From Scytonema tolypothrichoides VB-61278 (GTDB lineage Bacteria > Cyanobacteriota > Cyanobacteriia > Cyanobacteriales > Nostocaceae): DNA of 64,000 nucleotides. The position numbers and the translations under genes were made by a program. Shown one piece after another: positions 10,601 to 18,384 of the stretch. Position 1 is the first letter of the stretch. The number at the start of each line of letters is the position of its first letter. The notes beneath the pieces are model-generated. The model made no database searches and had not been told where the DNA came from. It saw only the letters and a list, made by a program, of their open reading frames with translations. Location: positions 151,253-215,252 of the forward strand of contig NZ_JXCA02000022.1 in the NCBI RefSeq assembly GCF_000828085.3, given 5' to 3'.

Positions 10601-10917
10601 TTTGCAGAATAGGAGTCACTGCTGTTGAACTCATAATCCTGATTGATGGCGAGGCAATGCTACTTTCAGGCAATACAGCGAATAATCAGACTATTTCGCC
10701 TGGACAAACCATAGGGGAACTAGAAGTCCTAACCCACAGCTACTATGTAGCAACAGTCGTAGCGGTCAAGCAAGGGACTCGCGCCTTAGCTATCAACGCA
10801 AAAGATTTTGAGGCGGTGCTTTCACATAATCCACCACTAGCGATCAATGTCTTACAAGTAATGAGCCATCGTCTTCAAGAAAGTCTAGGGCATACAGCTG
10901 CTGTGACTCAGCTTTAA
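7621..10917 (+). CDS. Membrane 4Fe-4S polyferredoxin-like protein with C-terminal FHA and cyclic-nucleotide-binding domains
   Basis: The 1098-residue product joins three parts. Residues 1 to about 425 are membrane-embedded, with several hydrophobic segments, and carry NapH/NosR/CcoG-like cysteine motifs: RRICPLYFF (near 98), WCQYFCPMAP (192-201) and ACVSCQSPC (about 242-250), which could bind one or two 4Fe-4S clusters. A long soluble helical middle (about 430-850) may contain HEAT-like repeats. An FHA domain at about 853-905 has VGRGHENDIVI, SRQHAIF and DLGSGNGLRI, the set expected for phosphothreonine binding. A cNMP-binding/CAP-like domain occupies about 976-1095. Known parts imply electron transfer at the membrane controlled by phosphorylation and perhaps a nucleotide; the combination is inferred to be regulatory. 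It heads a same-strand run with an FHA-reductase fusion and a CHASE2 kinase. Confidence 0.8.
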   Translation: MISQVSETKMHFIRWLLAIGWLMLIFSLFYAPISPWFTSSIHLDFNNYPDASTCLKVQGVCLTEQPYSVGARIFWTIVIPSAIVILLVFGHEFWRRICPLYFFSQIPRALGIQRKRKTVSPETGSVRSELAGIEKESWLGRNYLLLQFGLLYLGLNIRILFVNGDRIAMGFFLLFTIASAMTVGFLYKGKSWCQYFCPMAPVQMFFTGRRGLLGSEAHLQPPQSITQSTCRTVDSSGNEKSACVSCQSPCIDIDAERSYWEGITRPDQKLVFYGYFGLMLGYYVFFYLYSGNWEYYFSGGWLYDQNPLRTLFNPGFYIFGRPIPIPKIIAAPLTLAVFCAASYLVGEFLEKAYRTYLKKKNKYHDEEQVLHVCFVLCTFIAFNVFFIFGIRPIFRPLPDWAIIVLNILSVLVSSLWLERSLSGSKQRYARESLANNLRRQLNKLAVDWSKLLDGRSLQDLIPDEVYVLAKVLPGFRRVDQVRVYQGVLRDALEEGNMSYAQSLHALKDLRNQLNITDEDHYSVLAELNVEDPTLLTPQKQPSRENKLRIESYRRALEMLIQKQSQRGISPPDAIDRKQKQIQTLRQEYAINVDEHEQVLAQMLNQKGVLLRTAETLLAQLQELAVRDQILYNSVPNRQAPVYVLLRKAVQEKKKLIATQLLRILEFLKQSPEALNIARSTGVLAANVIVEILESNDEHLSWRKRLNPRVLTSLQQQDQLSPLVQISTQLDVGASTANESQAKRYSLDVTNQSTNTRVPRSKAIDQILLELLQDLDPLVQAASLYALDQHNTPVAMQQARQILHSKENKDWLVQETAQIILGQNQQRKQPADVPTLIAQIKEMERTERRIFQQPTIRVGRGHENDIVILDNRVSRQHAIFYLDQTGVSVKDLGSGNGLRIGKEHIHDQQKQLKQGDIIRFSSEDDLFLLVQWQMQPLQGDALSVALPQAIAQSTGTLEKLLWLYNSSFFQAPKANVLVELAHNATVREYQPQQEICRIGVTAVELIILIDGEAMLLSGNTANNQTISPGQTIGELEVLTHSYYVATVVAVKQGTRALAINAKDFEAVLSHNPPLAINVLQVMSHRLQESLGHTAAVTQL

Positions 10918-10973
10918 AGGTTAGGACTTATATCGAGTTCGGTTCATTAGTTATGATTTCCGCTCTGCGAAGA

Positions 10974-11145
10974 ACCCCTCACGCCAGGTGCACCCAAAGG
11001 AGGAACCTCAACGCCAGACGCTGGGCTGTCGGGAAACCCGCCCAGGCGAAAGCGCCTCCGCAACGCACTGGCTCCCCTTAATTCCCTCCCCTTGTTAAGG
11101 GCAGAGGGGCGGTTTTGGCAAGATACAAAACCGGGGTGGGGTCAT
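10974..11145. repeat. GC-rich intergenic repeat block (ACGCCAG family plus GGTTTTGG...AAAACCGGGGTGGGG)
   Basis: The 416-nt gap 10918-11333 contains ACGCCAGGTGC at 10981 and ACGCCAGACGC…GGGAAACCC…CACTGGCTCCCC at 11011-11077, related to copies at 18231-18275 (inverted) and 20411-20457. It is followed by a CCCTCCCC…AGGGG hairpin and GGTTTTGG…AAAACCGGGGTGGGG up to 11142, matching 25493-25567. These are mobile or recombinogenic repeats rather than genes. The remaining 190 nt before the next gene show nothing else. Confidence 0.6.
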
Positions 11146-11333
11146 CCGTGATTTATCATCATTTTGCATAAGTTCTGAAGCTGTGGTCGCCATCCAAAGT
11201 CAACGCTGAAAGTATGAACCTTGGATGGCTGCACTTTTTACTTTCGAGTTACACGAGTTAGGGTGAATATGAGTATATTCCAAACACAAAGAAAATTTAT
11301 ATTCATTATTAACGTTTTTTCATACACACAGGT

Positions 11334-12980
11334 ATGCTTAAAATCAAGCTAATAGACTCTAATAAACCAGACCAGTTCAAAGACGTAGATTTAATACCAG
11401 AAACTAAACCAAATCAGGAGTGTTTTATTGGTCGCCTTGCGAACTGTGATTTGCTTTTAGAGGCTGCTGAAGTCAGCCGGATGCACGGTAAAGTTTCCAT
11501 GAAAAGAGGAAATTATTATTTTGCTGATTTAGCTAGCAGCGGTGGTTCGCGGATTAATGGCGAAAAAGCTCAAATCAATCAGGATTATTTGCTCAACCCA
11601 GGCGACAAGATCCAAATTGGTCGCTTTGTGCTGATGATATCACAAATGAGGACACAGGAAGACAAAACGTTTATAGAATCACAACAAAAGGCACAACAAA
11701 TCCTCGTTGATCGCTCCGGAAGTCAGCCGGTACCTTCCCATATCTCTCTGGAGGAATTTATGCCCCTGGCAATTGTAGAGCCAAGCCAACTGCAACGCTG
11801 GGTTAAGGGAGAGTTAACAGTTATCTGCATAGGTGTGATAGATGAAACACATGATGTGAAAACCTTTCGTTTTGTAGCACAGCCTCCGATGTTGTTCACC
11901 TACAAGCCAGGTCAATTTGTCACCCTCAAACAGGAAATCAATGGCAAACAGGTTTCGCGTTCCTACACCATTTCATCAAGCCCGTCTCGTCCCCATACCT
12001 TAGAAATCACAGTCAAACGGGTTCCTCGTTCACTTGGTGAATCAACTTTACAAGAGGGTTTGGTTTCTAACTGGTTGCACGATCATGTGACCGTTGGCAG
12101 TAGAATCCACTGTAACGGACCGTTGGGGAAATTTACCTGCTTCACCAACCCCCTCCCAAAAATGTTGTTTCTCAGCGCAGGGATTGGTATCACACCTATG
12201 ATGTCTATGTCCCGGTGGCTATGTGATACTGCATCTGATTGTGATATTATATTTTTTCATAGTGTCCGCACCCTGCGTGATTTCATTTTCCGGCAAGAAC
12301 TAGAACTGATGTCAGCACGGCATCCAAATTTTCGTTTGGTGGTTTCCACAACTCGCAAAGAACCGGGGCAGACTTGGTTTGGTTTAACTGGCAGATTCGA
12401 TACAGCTATGCTACAAGTTGTTGCACCCGATTTTAGGGAGCGCAGTGTGTATGTCTGTGGCCCGCACGGTTTTATGGAAAACGTTAACCAGATCCTGCAA
12501 ACTTTTGACTATCCGATGCAGAACTACCATGAGGAAAGTTTTGGATCCCCGCGCAAAAGTTCTAAATTTCCTATCTCTAAGCAGACTGTGGTGAGCACTT
12601 TGGATGATCCTGTGACTCCTGTTGTTGACTATAGGTTCAAACAAAGTTTTATACATTTGCCCCGAGAAACTGTTTCTGACTCAAATGTGGGTAGAGATGC
12701 AGCAAGGTTTTCCAACAAAAGTTCTGTGATTTTCTCTCAATCAAGAATAGAGGCCTACAGTGATGGCGAAGAATCGATTCTTAATTTGGCTGAACAACAG
12801 GGGGTGAGAATCCGCAATAGTTGCCGTTCTGGAGTGTGTGGTAGCTGCAAGAAGTTGAAGTTACAGGGACAAATTTACACCGAAGGGGAACCGGAAGCCT
12901 TAGAAGAGAGTGAACGTCAACAAGGTTACGTTCTGACTTGCATTTCTTATCCTATTGGACGCGTTGTGATTGATGCATGA
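11334..12980 (+). CDS. FHA domain - ferredoxin reductase (FAD/NAD) - 2Fe-2S ferredoxin fusion
   Basis: This 548-residue soluble protein has an FHA domain at about 25-105 (CFIGRLANCDLLL, SRMHGKV, SGGSRINGE), then a ferredoxin-NADP+ reductase-type module at about 155-395. The FAD site is RSYTISSSPSRP after YKPGQFVTL, and the nucleotide site includes SAGIGITPMMSM and VYVCGPHGFM. The C-terminal plant-type 2Fe-2S ferredoxin has Cys497, Cys502, Cys505 and Cys536 (CRSGVCGSC…LTC). The reductase-ferredoxin order matches Hcr/phenol-hydroxylase-type reductases that pass electrons from NAD(P)H through FAD to 2Fe-2S and on to a partner. The N-terminal FHA is unusual and suggests docking on a phosphorylated partner. 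Its neighbours, a kinase downstream and an FHA polyferredoxin upstream, make them plausible partners (inference). ATG at 11334; no strong ribosome-binding site. Confidence 0.88.
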   Translation: MLKIKLIDSNKPDQFKDVDLIPETKPNQECFIGRLANCDLLLEAAEVSRMHGKVSMKRGNYYFADLASSGGSRINGEKAQINQDYLLNPGDKIQIGRFVLMISQMRTQEDKTFIESQQKAQQILVDRSGSQPVPSHISLEEFMPLAIVEPSQLQRWVKGELTVICIGVIDETHDVKTFRFVAQPPMLFTYKPGQFVTLKQEINGKQVSRSYTISSSPSRPHTLEITVKRVPRSLGESTLQEGLVSNWLHDHVTVGSRIHCNGPLGKFTCFTNPLPKMLFLSAGIGITPMMSMSRWLCDTASDCDIIFFHSVRTLRDFIFRQELELMSARHPNFRLVVSTTRKEPGQTWFGLTGRFDTAMLQVVAPDFRERSVYVCGPHGFMENVNQILQTFDYPMQNYHEESFGSPRKSSKFPISKQTVVSTLDDPVTPVVDYRFKQSFIHLPRETVSDSNVGRDAARFSNKSSVIFSQSRIEAYSDGEESILNLAEQQGVRIRNSCRSGVCGSCKKLKLQGQIYTEGEPEALEESERQQGYVLTCISYPIGRVVIDA

Positions 12981-13167
12981 TCATTAATTTTCAATTTCTT
13001 TAATTTTCTTTGAAGAACCATAATGATATGGAAGAATAGAAACACAGGAACTTTGGAAAACAGAAACCTCATCTTCTTACTACTCTGTAAGCAGTCCTAC
13101 TTTTGCAAGAATTCATAACAGTCAAACAAACATAATAATTTCTTATATATTAAATTGGTCATTGCTT

Positions 13168-15291
13168 ATGCTTGCCAGCTTCAGAAATCTACTGACACAG
13201 CCTGCGGTTTTTGCGAGTGCAATCGTGAGTGTGTTGCTGGTTGGCGCTCAACAGTTAGGATTGTTAGAGCATCCGGAACTGATAGTTTTCGATCAGATGA
13301 TGCAAAGCCGTGCAGATGTTGCATCAGACAAGCGCCTCCTGATTGTGGGATTTACTGAAAATGACATCCAAAACTTAAAGCAGTCATCGCCCAATGGCAA
13401 TGTTTTAACTACAGTCTTGAGCAAACTAGAGCAATATCAAGCAAAAGTTATCGGTTTAGACTTTTTTCGCGATGTACCAGTGGAACCAGGTCATCAGAAT
13501 CTCTTAAGTCACATAAAACAGAGTTCGCGCATTGTGAGTATCTGCAAACTTGGTCATGAGAAAGAGCCTGCTGTACCACCTCCACAAGGTGTAGCACCGG
13601 AAACCGTAGGATTCGCTGATTTCTCGGAAGATGGAGATGGGGTGATTCGGCGAAATCTACTCATAGCCACCCCGGATCCCAAGTCAAAGTGTGCAGCCCA
13701 AGGTTCCCTAGGGTTTCAATTAGCTCTACAGTACTTAAACATTCCACCAGAAATTACTGAAAAGAGAATTAAACTGGGTAATACCGTGTTTCAACGTCTA
13801 GAACCTGATTCAGGGAATTACAGGAATCTTGATAATCGGGGTTTTCAAATATTACTAAACTACGGTTCTAGGAAAAGCATTGCTCAACAAGTTAGCTTTA
13901 CAGATGTGCTAGGCGATCGCATCAATCCAAGTTTGGTCAAAAACCGTATTATCTTGATTGGCTCAACTGCGCCCAGTTCCCAGGACATTCGCATCACACC
14001 TTATAGCAGCGGTAACAAACAAGACAATTCTGGCAAAATGTCTGGAGTTATCATCCATGCTCAGATGGTGAGTCAAATTTTGGATGCTGTTTCCAATAAA
14101 AGACCACTGTTTTGGTTTTTCCCTGAGTGGGGAGAAATCCTCTGGATTTGGGGCTGGACTGTCATAGGTGGAGTTGTGGCGTCGCGTATTCAACATCCAC
14201 TTTATTTAGGGTTAACAACAACCGCTTCCTTAGCAATACTGCTTTTGAGTTGTTTTGCCATCTTTACTCAAGCAGGGTGGGTACCAGTAATATCCCCGTT
14301 TTTAGGGTTTCTTATCGTCCAAGGAGGTGTTCTTGCTTACACATCATTCCAGAACAAGCAACAGCAAGAAAAAGTAGCACTTCAAATTCAAGAGCAAAAC
14401 GAAACCATCTCCCTATTGCAAGCGCTTCTGCGGGACGGTGGAAGTCATGGAACGCAGACACAGGGCGGAATTCATAATGGCTTACAACTACAGGGAATAC
14501 TGAATCACCGCTATAAAATTATCGAATTACTTGGTTGTGGAGGATTCAGTTATACCTATCTTGCCGAAGATACTTATCGCCCAGGTAACCCTCTGTGTGT
14601 CGTTAAGTACTTGCAACCTGCGCGTAATGACGATCTGTTTTTAGATGTTGCTAGGCGTTTATTTAAAACGGAAGCAGAAATTTTAGAGACTTTAGGTCAA
14701 CACGAGCAGATTCCACAATTGATGGCTTATTTTGAAGAAAATAAGCAATTTTATTTAGTACAAGAGTATGTCCAAGGACATTCCTTACATCAAGAACTGA
14801 CTCCTGGTAAACGTTTTTCTGATGCTCAAGTGGTGCATTTCCTGAAAGATGTTTTGCAAATACTGGCGTTTGTTCATAGTCACGGTGTTATCCATCGAGA
14901 TATCAAACCTAGCAACTTGATGCACCGAGAAAAAGATCAACGAACTGTACTGATTGATTTTGGCGCTGTCAAACAAATTCAGCCTCAACACCCAACAGAG
15001 AACCCGACAGTTGCAGTCGGTACTATAGGATATTCACCTCCTGAACAGTTTATGGGACAGCCAAGGCTTAATAGCGATATCTTTGCTTTGGGAATGATTG
15101 CTATCCAAGCTTTAACTGGGACTCCTGCGAAATACCTGGAACGAGACTCTACTACAACAGAACTCGTTTGGCGACATCTTGCAGAAACTAGGGAAGACTT
15201 GGCTGTTGTTTTAGACAAAATGGTGTGCTACGACTTCCGAAAGCGATACCAATTTGTAGAAGAAGTTTTATACAGTTTGCGAAATTTTTAA
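13168..15291 (+). CDS. CHASE2 sensor Ser/Thr protein kinase
   Basis: The N-terminal half is an extracytoplasmic CHASE2 sensor (about residues 20-300, with VIGLDFFRDVP and RIILIGSTAPSSQD). It is preceded by one hydrophobic segment and followed by three at about 312-390. The C-terminal eukaryotic-type kinase starts at about residue 448: glycine loop LLGCGGFSYTYLAED, lysine in VVKYL, catalytic loop HRDIKPSNL (His576-Arg577-Asp578), the DFGAVKQ magnesium loop and GTIGYSPPEQ activation segment. All catalytic residues are present, so it should phosphorylate Ser/Thr in response to an unknown extracytoplasmic signal. FHA domains in the two genes just upstream are natural readers of such phosphorylation. 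I chose ATG 13168 over TTG 13162. Confidence 0.92.
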   Translation: MLASFRNLLTQPAVFASAIVSVLLVGAQQLGLLEHPELIVFDQMMQSRADVASDKRLLIVGFTENDIQNLKQSSPNGNVLTTVLSKLEQYQAKVIGLDFFRDVPVEPGHQNLLSHIKQSSRIVSICKLGHEKEPAVPPPQGVAPETVGFADFSEDGDGVIRRNLLIATPDPKSKCAAQGSLGFQLALQYLNIPPEITEKRIKLGNTVFQRLEPDSGNYRNLDNRGFQILLNYGSRKSIAQQVSFTDVLGDRINPSLVKNRIILIGSTAPSSQDIRITPYSSGNKQDNSGKMSGVIIHAQMVSQILDAVSNKRPLFWFFPEWGEILWIWGWTVIGGVVASRIQHPLYLGLTTTASLAILLLSCFAIFTQAGWVPVISPFLGFLIVQGGVLAYTSFQNKQQQEKVALQIQEQNETISLLQALLRDGGSHGTQTQGGIHNGLQLQGILNHRYKIIELLGCGGFSYTYLAEDTYRPGNPLCVVKYLQPARNDDLFLDVARRLFKTEAEILETLGQHEQIPQLMAYFEENKQFYLVQEYVQGHSLHQELTPGKRFSDAQVVHFLKDVLQILAFVHSHGVIHRDIKPSNLMHREKDQRTVLIDFGAVKQIQPQHPTENPTVAVGTIGYSPPEQFMGQPRLNSDIFALGMIAIQALTGTPAKYLERDSTTTELVWRHLAETREDLAVVLDKMVCYDFRKRYQFVEEVLYSLRNF

Positions 15292-15434
15292 CCTACATTC
15301 CGCACCCTCAAGTGTCACATTATGGATTTTTAGGGAACAGGGAACAGGAAGACAAATTTCAGTACAAAAAGTATGAAAAAAACTAAATTATTCTCAAAAT
15401 TGCGAAATAACCGATTGTGACAGTACTAGCTGCG

Positions 15435-18176
15435 TTAAAGCCAGTTACCTACCAAAACATACGGTGCCCAATAATACGGATGATCGTACAAAGGATTTTT
15501 CAACAAGGACAGTTGAGCATTCCTTAAGGCTTCTGCTTTAGTGGTGTTGGATTTGCTTAACTGCTTGTAAAACTCACCCATGATGTCAGCAGTCGCCTGA
15601 TCATCTACAACCCAAAGCGATGCCAATGTACTGCGTGCCCCAGCTTGGAAAGCGATTCCAGCAATTCCTAATGCAGCTCTATTGTCTCCCTCAGCCGTTG
15701 AACAAGCACTCAGGACAAGTAGCTCAATTGCACCTCTTTGGTCAGTTGCCCTAGTTTTGAGTAAGTTACTTAACTCGTTGACATTCACTCTACCATCAAA
15801 AGTCAAAATGAAGGTTTCTTCTCGCTTAGAACTAAACTGACCATGAGTTGCGAGGTGAACTACTGGCGCATTAAACGACTTAACAGCCTCTTTAATCGCA
15901 CTGGTGGTAAATTTCTTGTCAAGCAGCACGTCACTGTTGCGAACTGTTGACTTAATTTCATCAAGTTCGCGTTTGACAGCAGGTAATGCCGGAAAGTCTC
16001 TGACTTCCTCGCTGAGTCCACCAGCAACAGTTCGGAGTTCACTGCGTGCAAAAGGTTGAGGGTTTAATAGCTCTAAGCCTGGAGACAGAGCAATGTTATA
16101 TTTCTCGACAAGATAGCTCTTTCCATCATACAACGCCGCCATTGGAATATTTTGCAGTGGACCATCCAAAACAAACACCAGGTTTTTGATTTGGCGTTTT
16201 TCCAATTCAGATTCAATCGGTTTAATGATCCACTCATAAACTTCGAGTGAGGGAACCTTAAACTCTGGAGTCGAGTGAGTTTCTAATTTTTGCCGCAGTT
16301 CATCAAGTTTTTGTTCGACTTCTTTCTGGGATAGAATCTTTGTGTAATGACGTAACTGTTGACCTCGTTTCTGATTGGTTGAGGAGGAAGGCAGGGAATA
16401 GATCACTTCTAGACGATCGCCCAAAATCACTGGATAAATCACTGCTGCCGTCTGATCAACTTGGTCAACCTTGACTGATTTTGCATTTATACAAGCTGTG
16501 CGGAAGTAATTGTCTAATTCTGCTAGTTTTAGTGACTCTATCACATTTCTGGCTTTGTCAAGATCATCTTGACTGGGTTCCTTATTTCCTGGCTGCAACA
16601 ACAAACTAACCAGTTCGCGATAGATCGGCTCAACTTCTTCTTGAAAAGAAAATTCCACATCGCGCATGGCAACTAAATCGCCGCGTAAAGACTTGAGGTT
16701 CTCAACAGCTTTGCTATATGATGCTTTTGCTCCTTTCTCATCTTTTTGGGCTTTGAGTATGCGACCTAACTGCCATTGCCAACGATAGGCAATATCCGGT
16801 GCTGTTATACTTTCGGAAAGCGCTAAGGCTTGCTGAGTGAGTTTTTGTGCATTCCCCCACTGCTGAGTCTGTTCGTACAGTCCTCCCAGAGTTCCCAAAG
16901 CATAGGCTTGTGCACGTTTGTCTTCCAAACTATTGGCTTGTTCAATCGCTGTTGCAGTGATTTGGGCGATCGCCTTCCATTCTGGAATACTGTTAGTTGC
17001 TATACTTGTTGTTATATTTTGCGCACCTATCTCTTGTGTGGGGCAATTTCCATTAACTACGGTTCGTCTTCCCTCAGTTCTTAGCCTGAGACAAGCCAAA
17101 GTTTGCGCATAGTTAATTCTTGCATAAAGGCTTTTGCGACTAGGTGTAATGGTATCTAACTGAGATTGAATTTGAGCTAACAAACTCAGATCTAAAGGTT
17201 GGTTAAATGATTGTTGCGCTGTCTCTGGTGACTGTTGTTGTGGTGGTTTCAGGGATAGACGCAGTTGATTTGTTTGCGCCACCAGCCGAGTTATGGGCAA
17301 AGGAGAAGATGCTGCTGCTTTTTTGTAATACTTTATTGCTTCATCAGTCTTTGGCAGCGCTTGGGCTGTATTTCCCAAACTCAGGTTAATTTCTGCTACC
17401 AGTTCCGCAGAATTTAGTTTAGAAGCTATTGCTAAACTTTGTTCTAAAGCCTGTTGGGAACCAAAGTCCTCTATTTTCTTTGAATCTTTCTGGTCTAAAA
17501 TTCCTACAACTCGTAAAGCATTACCCAAGCTTAACAGTCCCTTTGCCTTGAGGAGAGAGTCAGGTTCCGCCTGCAGTAATTTATTTACGTCTATTAAAGT
17601 GATACGAGCGCGATCATAAAGCCCTAAGGCTTGCAGTGCCTGAACTTGGTTCATTTTACTACCAATTTCGCCCTCTTTATCCCGGTTTTTTACGTAGATA
17701 GTGCTTGCTTCTTCCCAACTAGCAAGAGCTTTTTCAGATTTTCCTTGTGCTAATTCTATCTGTCCTTGGGTGTTCAGTACTTGGGCGCGAACTGTGAAGT
17801 ATTCTTGAGAATTGATACGATTTTTTTGTAACAGATCAAAACTCTGTGCAATTGCTTTGCTCCCTTGAGGTAACTGTCCAAGCTGCTGATACGCCAATGC
17901 AACATAGTTCAATGCTAAAGCTTGATTCAAGGTATCACCTTGAGTTTGAAATTTTTCTGCAGCTTGTTGTAAAACTTGCACGGCTGGTGCAAACTGTTCT
18001 CTTTGGTAGCGTTCCAAGCCTTGTTGCAAGAGAAGTCTTGCATCAGTTTGCTGTATAAGTTGAGTAGGCTGACTTTGTTGAGTCTGTGAATAATTTCTTG
18101 CATCAGCCGCTAAAGCCAGTGGGCTGGCGACGGCTGCAATTTGCGCAAGTGCAGCGATAAAAACAAGTCTAGACAT
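15435..18176 (-). CDS. Secreted TPR-CHAT domain protein (caspase-like), copy 1
   Basis: The 913-residue protein has a signal peptide (MSRLVFIAALAQIAAVASPL, cleavage near ALAADA), tetratricopeptide repeats over about residues 45-500 (for example ALALNYVALAYQQLGQLPQG), and a C-terminal CHAT domain at about 590-913. CHAT is a clan CD peptidase-like fold related to caspases and separase. The expected dyad is present: His778 in VHLATHGQF and Cys825 in VLSACSTAEGD, followed by GIAFQAGARSTLASLW. It is probably a protease exported across the inner membrane. It is the last gene of a same-strand TpsA - TPR - TpsB - CHAT series, 208 nt behind TpsB, and has a paralogue at 35401-38157 in the same relative place. 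Substrate unknown. Confidence 0.9.
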   Translation of the reverse strand: MSRLVFIAALAQIAAVASPLALAADARNYSQTQQSQPTQLIQQTDARLLLQQGLERYQREQFAPAVQVLQQAAEKFQTQGDTLNQALALNYVALAYQQLGQLPQGSKAIAQSFDLLQKNRINSQEYFTVRAQVLNTQGQIELAQGKSEKALASWEEASTIYVKNRDKEGEIGSKMNQVQALQALGLYDRARITLIDVNKLLQAEPDSLLKAKGLLSLGNALRVVGILDQKDSKKIEDFGSQQALEQSLAIASKLNSAELVAEINLSLGNTAQALPKTDEAIKYYKKAAASSPLPITRLVAQTNQLRLSLKPPQQQSPETAQQSFNQPLDLSLLAQIQSQLDTITPSRKSLYARINYAQTLACLRLRTEGRRTVVNGNCPTQEIGAQNITTSIATNSIPEWKAIAQITATAIEQANSLEDKRAQAYALGTLGGLYEQTQQWGNAQKLTQQALALSESITAPDIAYRWQWQLGRILKAQKDEKGAKASYSKAVENLKSLRGDLVAMRDVEFSFQEEVEPIYRELVSLLLQPGNKEPSQDDLDKARNVIESLKLAELDNYFRTACINAKSVKVDQVDQTAAVIYPVILGDRLEVIYSLPSSSTNQKRGQQLRHYTKILSQKEVEQKLDELRQKLETHSTPEFKVPSLEVYEWIIKPIESELEKRQIKNLVFVLDGPLQNIPMAALYDGKSYLVEKYNIALSPGLELLNPQPFARSELRTVAGGLSEEVRDFPALPAVKRELDEIKSTVRNSDVLLDKKFTTSAIKEAVKSFNAPVVHLATHGQFSSKREETFILTFDGRVNVNELSNLLKTRATDQRGAIELLVLSACSTAEGDNRAALGIAGIAFQAGARSTLASLWVVDDQATADIMGEFYKQLSKSNTTKAEALRNAQLSLLKNPLYDHPYYWAPYVLVGNWL

Positions 18177-18230
18177 AAGCTATTAAACATTTAAATTTTA
18201 TAGTGGTGGCGACTGAACAGTGAACAGTGA

Positions 18231-18311
18231 GTCCAGTGCTGCAGGAGGGTTTCCCGACCTAGGCATCTGGCGTTAGACCGGAGGGCGTGCCGCAGGCATA
18301 CCCGAAGGGTA
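18231..18311. repeat. ACGCCAGA-family repeat, inverted copy
   Basis: Bases 18231-18275 (GTCCAGTGCTGCAGGAGGG…GGCATCTGGCGTTA) are the reverse-complement relative of 20411-20457 and resemble 11011-11077. They are followed by GCGTGCCGCAGGCATACCC, another short repeat type. Lies between CHAT copy 1 and its TpsB. Confidence 0.6.
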
Positions 18312-18384
18312 AACAGTGAACACTGAACAAGGGGTGGACGAGTTCGTTTCCTACCTGATAACTGCGGCGCTTCTTTGATAACTG

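Noticed and set aside
15435..18176. CHAT genes as part of a type III-E CRISPR (Craspase) system
   Set aside because: No CRISPR array, gRAMP or other cas gene is in the window, and the CHAT proteins carry export signals.
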